Assembly (NCBI GenBank): GCA_028829895.1
Contig: CM054183.1
Coordinates: 70,961,071-71,025,070, forward strand
Origin: Sinotaia quadrata
Taxonomy: Eukaryota > Mollusca > Gastropoda > Architaenioglossa > Viviparidae
Length of the DNA stretch: 64,000 bases
Direction of reading: 5' to 3'
The position numbers and the translations under genes are program-made. Under the pieces are notes generated by a model that was not told where the DNA came from, made no database searches, and was given only the letters and a program-made list of their open reading frames with translations. Below are positions 53,003-62,400 of the stretch, piece by piece. Position 1 is the first letter of the stretch. Every line of letters starts with the position of its first letter.

Positions 53003-54931
53003 ATGAGTGTCACTAAAAAACGTAAGATTGAAGATGAATGCCGTGTTTTTAATGATGAATGGACAACTAAGTACTGTTTTATAAAAGTTGGTAGCAAATC
53101 AGTTTGCTTGTTGTGTCATGAGTCAGTGGCTGTCTTCAAGGAGTACAATTTAAAAAGACACTACCAAACAAAACATTCCGATTTCGGATACAATTTAACA
53201 ACCGAAGAGAGGAAAAGGAAATGCCTGGAGCTGGTGAAAAATTTGGAGAAACAGCAAACTGTTTTCACTAAACAGTCTTCAATTCAAGATGCTGCAACAG
53301 AAGCTAGTCTGGTGCTGTCACACAGAATTGTAAAACACAACAAGCCATTTTCTGATGGCGAGTTCATCAAGGAATGTTTGCTAGATGCAGCAAACATTAT
53401 GTGTCCAGAACAAAAAAACAAATTTGACAACATTACTTTATCAAGGAGAACTGTGTCAGACGTGTTGACAAGATAAGTGACAATTTGATGCATAAACTTC
53501 AAGATGCAAGTAAACAAATTTTGTGTTACTCTCTTGCATTGGAGGAGAGTACCGATGTACATGATACTGCCCAATTATTGATATTTATACGTGGAATAAA
53601 CACTTCTTTCAAACTTCAAGATGCAAATAAATAATTTTTGTGGTATTCTCTTGCATTGGATGAGAGTACCGATGTACATGATACTACCCAATTTTTTATA
53701 TTCATACGTGGAATAAACACTTCTTTCAAACTCAGTGAAGAGTTACTAAGTGTTGAGTCACTCAAAGACACAACCACAGGCAATGATATATTCAATGCTG
53801 TTAATAACTGTATTGAAAGAACTGGGTTGGTTTGGAAAAAGATGGCAAGTGTTCCAACTGACGGAGCTCGTGCTTTGACCGGAAAAAATGTAGGTCTGGT
53901 AAAGTTGATAAGTGATAAGATTAAAGCAGAATATCCTGACCACACATTATTACCACTTCACTGTGTGATCCATCAAGAAAATCTGTGTAAAACTGTTTTG
54001 AATATCAAGCATGTTATTGACCCAGTTGTCAGTGTCATCAACCTCATCATATCAAGAGGACTTAATCACAGACAGTTCAGGGCATTACTTGACGATTTGG
54101 AAACTGAACATTCCGATGTGCTGTACCACACCAGTGTTCGATGGCTGAGTCTCGGCAAGGTGTCGAGGCGAGTGTGGGACCTCAGAGAAGAAATAGTGAT
54201 GTTCCTAGAGATGAAGGGCATTGAATGTGACTTTAATACTAACATTGTCAATAAAGAGTGGAAGTTAGACTTTATGTTTGCCATTGAAATTATGGAAAAG
54301 TTAAATGAACTGAATGTCAAACTTCAGGGCAATTGTGTGTTTGCACATGAAATGTATGTTCATGTAAAATCATTTCGGGCAAAACTCTCACTGTTCTCCA
54401 GACAAGCAAGTGAAAAAAAGTTTTGTCACTTCCCTTTGCTGAAACAAGAAACCATTTCTGATGAAATGACTGAAAAGTATAGAGCCCAATTAGATGCACT
54501 GACTGATGAATTTGGAAGGAGATTTAAAGATTTCAAGAACTTAGAGCCACACTTCAATATTCTCAGTTCCCCTTTTAGTGCAGAAGCTGATACAGCCCCG
54601 GAGGACATACAGTTAGAGGTTCTTGACTTACAAGCAGATCATGACCTGAAAGAGAAATTCAAGTCAGATGGTTTGCTGGATTTCTATGGATCTTTATCAG
54701 AAGAATCATTTCCAAACTTGAAAAACTTTGCAGCTAAACTTTTTATCATTGTTTGGATCAACATACATTTGCGAACAAGCATTTTCTTGCTTGAAGATCA
54801 ACAAATCTAAGAATAGGTCTTTATTGTCGGACTCCAACTTACATGCTGTCATGCGAATTTCAACAAGTAGACTTGCTCCAGATTTCAAGAATATTGTTAA
54901 AAATTGCAAGCAGCTACATACATCTCATTAG
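53003..54931 (+). pseudogene. hAT transposase, N-terminal, catalytic and dimerisation regions, broken
   Basis: The first part (53003-53476) starts MSVTKKRKIEDECRVFNDEW and carries a zinc-finger region, KSVCLLCHESVAVFKEYNLK with RHYQTKHS, then HNKPFSDGEFIKECLLDAAN. The second (53638-54810) has the catalytic core: LALDESTDVHDT with its acidic residues, VPTDGARALTG, LPLHCVIHQENLC, and VRWLSLG. The third (about 54745-54931) has the C-terminal dimerisation motif, STYICEQAFSCLK. Breaks seen: a one-base shift near 53458, a 117-bp in-frame tandem duplication (53494-53727) containing a TAA at 53632-53634, and a frameshift near 54745. This family gave rise to vertebrate GTF2IRD2. It cuts and pastes DNA when intact; this copy should be inactive. 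Confidence 0.9.
53494..53727 (+). repeat. 117-bp tandem duplication in the hAT transposase
   Basis: The segment beginning AAACTTCAAGATGCAA is present twice, at 53494 and 53611, exactly 117 bases apart (39 codons). It duplicates the catalytic ESTDVHDT block. In the first copy Asp has become Glu (LEEST versus LDEST). The copies differ at about a dozen positions, so the duplication is not recent. Confidence 0.9.
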
Positions 54932-55265
54932 AAATCGATAATTGTAATGACAATGTCTAAATTAACGCCACTGATAGATAATTTTAAAAATTTATTATAA
55001 TAATAAAAATGTAAAATCTTATTAACAAATTAGTAAAAGTGTTAGTCCATACTGTAAAATATAATGTATAAATGTATAAGTAAAATAAAATTGCAATAAT
55101 TGGTTATTTATAGTTTTATACTGTTTTATAAATAATTCATAATTACTTATTGTGATAGGTTGCTGTAAACAAAGTGGGTATAATATATATATGCGGCCCC
55201 CCAATAGCTTTACATTTGTCAATGTGGCCCTACACACAAAAAGTTTGCCCACCCCTGCACTAGGT

Positions 55266-55601
55266 GAATATCTTAGACCTAGACCAAAGACTGGTAGTCA
55301 AATCTGGATGTCAAATCTGCTAAGCCTGAAAAGAAAAACTTCAAAACTAGTAATTGTCTTCGGTTCAACTCACAAACGGAAGTTTCAATTTTCGAAAAAA
55401 ATAATCTGTCGGTAATTCGTGAAAGGTCTTCAGTTTGTATGACCCGGATCAGGACCAGGATCAGGAGTGAGTGGATTAAGTCCCAATCGTGATTCATAAA
55501 TGAAGAGAAAGGGTTTGCACAAATATGTCGCGTCATTTATTGTATTAGTAAGTTAACTCCGCTCAGTCCGGTGTCTTTCTGTAAACTGGCCATCCTGGTT
55601 C
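55266..55601. other. Unassigned sequence between transposon and MMP promoter
   Basis: Resumes the sequence interrupted by the hAT. Nothing recognised. Confidence 0.4.
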
Positions 55602-55608
55602 TGACTCA
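55602..55608 (+). promoter_or_regulatory. AP-1 site upstream of the metalloproteinase gene
   Basis: TGACTCA, a perfect consensus for Fos/Jun binding, 147 bases before the TATA box. AP-1 near a TATA box is the classic arrangement of inducible vertebrate MMP promoters. Confidence 0.5.
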
Positions 55609-55754
55609 AGGACGATTCACCGTTTCCGGTTTAAAGGGCACTTAAGTTCATCTGCACTGACATAAAGGAAACCAATTTCCAAGTGATGTCATCTTCAATG
55701 ATACAAAAATAGTCAGCCAATAAACAAAACAAAAAAGTGGTTTGCACTTAAGGG

Positions 55755-55762
55755 TATAAATA
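55755..55762 (+). promoter_or_regulatory. TATA box of the metalloproteinase gene
   Basis: TATAAATA in the context AGGGTATAAATACCG. Expected transcription start is about 55785-55795, giving a leader of about 410 bases before the ATG at 56202, if no 5' intron exists. Confidence 0.6.
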
Positions 55763-55852
55763 CCGATGGTATCAAGAGAAAAAACGTTTGACTGGACTAG
55801 AACTTCAAGAAAATAATAGACAGAGAATTTCGGCAGAGGTGTGCAATAAGAG

Positions 55853-55915
55853 GCTGACTATTAATAGAACAAAGCTGACTATTAATAGAACAAGGCTGAC
55901 TATTAATAGAACAAG
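55853..55915 (+). repeat. 21-bp repeat, three copies, in the MMP leader
   Basis: The unit is CTGACTATTAATAGAACAAG, plus one base. It lies in the presumed 5' UTR. Confidence 0.85.
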
Positions 55916-56201
55916 TATCAGTGCTGAGATTAAGTTAGCACAAAATACGTATGTTAAGAACTCAAGAACAACTTGGCGTCTGCTTGGCGTTGCAGTCTTC
56001 TTCCACGTATGATTTGCTACTAGTCTTTAAGCATTGGTTGCAGTTTTAGTTTTTTACAACCGAATATATTTTTCGTGGCTATATATTATTGGACGACATT
56101 ACAAATTGCATCACATAAGACTTTGTTAATTGATTGTTAATTGATTGTTAATCAATCAGGGTGTCGGAGATTAAACTGCAGAACTAGAGACCTGCCAGAA
56201 A

Positions 56202-56444
56202 ATGATTACTAAAATAATGTTGAAGATTACATTGTTAGTGGTGCTATGCCAGCTCACACACTTAATGCATGCAACACGCTTGTTGACACAAGAGAAACTA
56301 AGCACATCAGAGGAAGCAGAAAATGACACTCCGAGACTGAATGCACCGCCTGAAATAGAAGACGACACCACAAGCTTGAACTTTGAAGAGAAAAGAGACA
56401 GCAAAACATTGGACAGAGACAAACGAGAATCTCTGGATATGCTG
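56202..56444 (+). CDS. MMP exon 1: start, signal peptide, N-terminal propeptide
   Basis: Starts at the ATG 56202, the first of two in-frame Met (residues 1 and 6), followed by the hydrophobic [18 protein letters not shown]. An acidic, variable stretch follows, ending [10 protein letters not shown]. The donor is CTG then GTATAT, moderate in strength; without splicing the frame closes 15 codons later. Confidence 0.85.
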
Positions 56445-59400
56445 GTATATTTGTTACCTCCCTTTGTGAATTATAAGTTTCCTGTTTAGTGTACAATTTT
56501 AAAACTTGAGTGACAATGGTTGGCTTCGTTTGCTATATTTCAAGTCGTTTTATTTATATCGTGTTATTTTACAGTTTTACCGGTTTTATTTTATCACGTT
56601 GTGTACTTGTTTGCCTTACAATTTACCGGTGTTATTTATGTCGTGTTATTTTACAGTTTTACCGCTTTATTTTATCACGTTGTGTACTTGTTTGCCTTAT
56701 AATTTACCGGTGTTATTTATGTCGTGTTATTTTACAGTTTTACCGCTTTATTTTATCACGTTGTGTACTTGTTTGCCTTACAATTTACCGGTGTTATTTA
56801 TGTCGTGTTATTTTACAGTTTGCCGGTGATATGCATATCGTTCTATTTTACAGTTTGCCGGTGTTATTTATATCACGTTATTTGCCTTACATTTTACCCG
56901 TGTTATTTATATCACGTTATGTGCCTTACAGTTTACCGGTGTTATTTATATCACGTTATGTGCCTTACATTTACCGGAGTTATTTGGTTGGACAGTTCAG
57001 CCATGCGCAGGAAACAAGAAATTATAACAAAATGTTTATAAAGTAAATAATCAGGCGTTTTTCAGTTTTGTAGTTTATATACTTAGGATTAAACATAGGA
57101 ATATTTAATAGTGCTCTCATTTATAGGTTTATAGAGCAAAATATTTAATTTTACTCTCATACATGAGTTTGTATAGAGGGACATTTAATTTTACTCTCCT
57201 ACATGTATTTACAGAGTCTAACATTTAACTTGACTCTCATACATGTATTTACAGTCTAACATTTAACTTTATTCTCATACATGTATTTACAGAATCTAAC
57301 ATTTAACTTTACTCTCATACATGTATTTACAGAGTCTAACATTTAACTTTATTCTCATAAATGTATTTACAGAGTCTAACATTTAACTTTATTCTCATAA
57401 ATGTATTCATACAGAGGAACATTTAATCTTACTCTTATATATGGGTATATACAGAGGGATTTTTAATTTCCTCTTGCTCATGGAATCATTGTTTTACCTC
57501 TTGCAGGGCTTTCTGCAGAAGTATGGATACCTAAAGACTTTAACTTCCGGTTCCGATGATGTGTCTCACTCAGATGCCCTAGTAGAGCAAGCGCTTCGGT
57601 AAGACTGACTTGTGACGTGTCGTGTTGGCTGTAGCCGATAGGTAAGATAATGACATGTCTATAGATTGTAAGCCAAGACCTGTGATGTGTCTTGTTGGCT
57701 GTAGCCAAGAGGTTAGATTATGACATGTCTAAAGGTTGTAAATGTAAGCGAAGACTTATGTGTCCTGTTGGCTATAAGTCAAGTCTATGGTGTATCAAAA
57801 TGGTTTGTAAACCACGATTTTGTGAAGCATCATTTTATTTTGTAAATCAAGTTATGTCTGGTTTTCTGTTTGGTCTAAATCAAGTTATGTCTTGTTTAAT
57901 GTTTGGTCTAAATCAAGTTATGTCTGGTTTTCTGTTTGGTCTAAATCAAGTTATGTCTTGTTTAATGTTTGGTCTAAATCAAGTTATGTCTTGTTTAATG
58001 TTTGGTCTAAATCAAGTTATGTCTGGTTTTCTGTTTGGTCGAAATCAAGACTTTGTGTTGTATGTCAAGATTTATTTTTGTAAAACAAGATAGTGTGACA
58101 TGCATAGCTTGCTTGTATATCAAAGACTGCATAATAATTTGATCATAAACAAAAAAACCCCACTTTTTATGACGTTCTTGTTTGTTGTAAACCAAGACTG
58201 ATTGGCTGTCTTTGTCGAGTGTAGCGCAAGATTACTTGATTGTCTTACTGATTGTAACGCAATGCTACTTTGTCTTACTGATTGTAACGCAAGACTACTT
58301 GATTGTCTTACTGATTGTAACGCAAGGCCACTTGATTTTCTTATTGATTGTAACGCAAGGCCACTTGATTGTCTTTTTGATTTTAAGGCAAGAGTACTCT
58401 ACAACCGTTATAAGAATATGAATTTCTGGATGACTGTAAATCAAGTCTTTATTACTTTGTTTCGTTGATTATAAATCAAGACTTTATCATTTCTCTTGGC
58501 TGGTAACTAAGAATTTATAATTCGCCTTGATAGCTAAGTCAAGACTTTATCATTTCTCTTGGCTGGTAACTAAGAATTTATAATTCGCCTTGATAGCTAA
58601 GTCAAGACTTTATCATTTCTTTGGCTGGTAACTAAGAATTTATAATTCGCCTTGATAGCTAAGTCAAGACTTTATCATTTCTTTGGCTGGTAACTAAGAA
58701 TTTATAATTCGCCTTGATAGCTAAGTCAAGACTTTATGATTGCCTCGTTGAAGGTAAGTGAAGGTTTTATGATTTCTCTTGGCTGTAAACAGTGTGTTTA
58801 CCTACCTGTAAGTGATATGTGTAGATGTTCGTACATTTGAATGAAATAGAGACTTGGGGAGAAAATATCGGAATCCAAGAGTGCTATACAGAAAGAGAGA
58901 GAGAATCATAATCAGAACTTGTATCCAAGAGTGATATACAGAACTTGTATCCATGCATTTTGTCATTCTACAGAACGTTTCAAACGTTTAACGGATTGCC
59001 AGTAACGGGGATACCAGATAACGCTACACTGACAAAAATGAAATCCCCTCGTTGTGGCGTTCCAGATATCACAGATACTACCCTTTCAAACTTGGACAGA
59101 CCACAATCATACCAGCTACTGGGTATGGAACCTCATGTCTTTGTCTAAGACGGTTGATATTTTCTGCTTATTACTTAAAAGAAATATGTTTGAGGACATT
59201 TATGATATAATTCATTATTTAAAGAAATGTGTTTGAGGACATTCATGATATAATTCATTATTTAAAGAAATGTGTTTTGAGGACATTCATGATATAATTC
59301 ATTATTTAATGTTTGATGACATTTATGATATAATTCATTATTTAAAGAAATATGTTTGAGGACATTTATGATATAATTCATTATTTAAAGAAATATGTTT

Positions 59401-62400
59401 GAGGACATTCATGATATAATTCATTATTTAAAGAAATATGTTTGAGGACATTCATGATATAATTCATTATTTAAAGAAATATGTTTGATGACATTTATGA
59501 TATAATTCATTATTTAAAGAAATATGTTTGATGACATTTATGATATAATTCATTATTTAAAGAAATATGTTTGAGGACATTCATGAAATAATTCATTATT
59601 TAAAGAAATATGTTTCAGGACATGTATGCCTAGTTTCTTTCTATTTCATGTTTGTTTTCAACTTACGATAAGAGACAGACACAAGCGTTAGTTCTGGGAG
59701 CGACTTAAGTTAATAATAGACTTAGTTCCGGGAGCGTTTTCAGTAATAGATTTAGATCTGGGAGTGAATTAAGTTAAAAATAGACTTAGTTCTGGCAGTG
59801 TTTTAGGTTAATAAAAGATTTAGTTCTGGGAGCGAATTAAATTAATAATACATAATGTATTGACTGACAAAACAATATTTGTAAATTTGTACATACAACT
59901 GGTGTTTGTCCAGTTTGCCCTTTTTTTTCTTTGACCACAATAATTTTACTTGTTTAATAGATTTGGACCAGTTTATCTCATTGCATATTTTTCATAATAT
60001 ATTTATTTATACACAAATTATGGCCACCCCTCCTTCTCTCAAAGGTAAAATGTAAAGTTTAAATTCAAAGCAATTGTGCCTTATCAGCTCCAGAGAGAAC
60101 AGATTTGCCTTATCACCTCCAGAAAGAACAATGGTACGTGCTGCTTAGAAACGTCATGAAAATAAATTACATCAGTGCTGACAACTTCCCCCTTAGTCTG
60201 GAGAGTAATTAGTAAAACAATTATATTTTAATATTTACTAATGGAAACATTTGCACTTTAAGAAATAAAAATCCGGTTTGCACGCACATTATATAATCGA
60301 AACAATCAACTAAGTTTTTCATTGCAGTAACAAAATCAAAGGAAGATACTTATGTTTTGATGTTGCCGGTAACAAAATCAAAGGAAGATACTTATGTTTT
60401 GTTGTTGCCGGTAACAAAATCAAGGGAAGATACTTATGTTTTGGTGTTGCCGGTAACAAAATCAAGGGAAGATACTTATGTTTTGGTGTTGCCGGTAACA
60501 AAATCAAGGGAAGATACTTATGTTTTGTTGTTGCCGGTAACAAAATCAAGGGAAGATACTTATGTTTTGGTGTTGCGGTAACAAAATCAAATATATTCAT
60601 GTTTTGTTATTGTCGGTAACAAAATCAAATATATTCATGTTTTGTTATTGTCGGTAACAAAATCAAATATATTAATGTTTTGTTATTGCCGGTAACAAAA
60701 TCAAAAGAAAGATTATTACGTTTCGTCATTGCCGGTAACAAAATCAACAGAAAGATTATTACGTTTTGTTATTGCCGGTAACAAAATCAAATATATTCAT
60801 GTTTTGTTATTGCCGGTAACAAAATCAACAGAAAGATTATTACGTTTGTTAATACTTTCCTTTGGCTTGATGACTGGAATGTGATTTTCTATGGTCTGAC
60901 TTTTGGTGTTTTTTTCAGGAACCCGCTGGATGAAAAACAATATCAGCTGGAAACCCTTGCAATTGACCTACAAGCTACCGGAAGTCGATCAGTGGTAAGC
61001 AACAACAACAACGAAATCTCAATAATTTCCTACTTGGGGAGTAGGCATGGTATTTTTAAGGTTAATTGTAGTTCATACACGATGTATTAATTGTAGTTCA
61101 TACACGATGTATTAATTGTAGTTCATACACGATGTATTAATTGTAGTTCATACACGATGTATTAATTGTAGTTCATACACGATGTATTAATTGTAGTTCA
61201 TACACGATGTATTAATTGTAGTTCATACACGATGTATTAATTGTAGTTCATATATAATGTATTAATTGTAGTTCATATATGATGTATTAATTGTAGTTCA
61301 TACATGATGTATTAATTGTAGTTGATATATGATGTATTAATTGTAGTTCATATATGATGTATTAATTGTAGTTCATACATGATGTATTAATTGTAGTTCA
61401 TACCTGATGTATTAATTGAAAGAGTCCTGCTTGCATGGAAATGCAGTACATGCAGGAGTTAGTTGATGATTATGAAGGAACTTATATAATTGTGGTATCT
61501 AAATAATTATTATGGAACTTATATAATTGTAGTAACTAAATAATTATTGTGGAACTTATATAATTGTGGTATCTAAATAATTATTATGGAACTTATATAA
61601 TTGTGGTATCTAAATAATTTTTATGGAACTTATATAATTGTGGTATCTAAATAATTATTATGGAACTTATGTGATTGGCTAGATATAATATGACCGTTAA
61701 TTCTGGTACAATGATGATGGATATTTGTGGTACATTTAACAGCTAAATATGGTACACTATAGTACAAGAAGTGAGGTACATTTAACAGATAAATATGGTA
61801 CACTATAGTACATGAAGTGTGGTAAATCTAACAGATAAATATGGTACACTATAGTACATGAAGTGTGGTACATTTAACAGATAAATATGATACACTATAG
61901 TACATGAAGTGTGGTACATTTAGCAGATAAATATGGTACACTATAGTACATGAATGACGAGTAAGTGTGGTACATTTAACAGATAAATATGGTACACTAT
62001 AGTACATGAAGTGTGGTACATTTAACAGATAAATATGGTACACTATAGTACATGAATGACGAGTAAGTGTGGTACATTTAACAGATAAATATGGTACACT
62101 ATAGTACATGAAGTGTGGTACATTTAACAGATAAATATGGTACACTATAGTACATGAAGTGTGGTACATTTAACAGATAAATATGATACACTATAGTACA
62201 TGAAGTGTGGTACATTTAGCAGATAAATATGGTACACTATAGTACATGAATGACGAGTAAGTGTGGTACATATATTTTCTGTTCATAGGAAAGCTTTCGA
62301 ACGTGCATTCAAGCTCTGGTCTGACGTCACACCATTAAATTTCCAGTACACGTCAGGCACAGCTGACCTCGACATCAAATTCTCAAGTGGTGTTCATGGG

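Larger units (their letters stand above)
51719..55257 (+). mobile_element. hAT transposon of the GTF2IRD2/Charlie8-like group, 3539 bp
   Basis: The ends are TAGGGGTGGGCAAACT (left) and CAGGGGTGGGCAAACT on the opposite strand (right); the left terminal C has mutated to T. The flanks are CACTAGGT at 51711-51718 and 55258-55265, a perfect 8-bp target duplication. The subterminal GCGGCCC motifs are inverted copies. Inside is a transposase gene with three breaks. The 1.2 kb before the transposase has a 90-codon ORF (52506-52778) with no known match. Confidence 0.93.

Noticed and set aside
56506..57046. Membrane-protein-like ORFs of 105-178 codons in MMP intron 1
   Set aside because: Hydrophobic residues come from translating a T-rich 81-bp repeat; the stretch lies between two confirmed exons.
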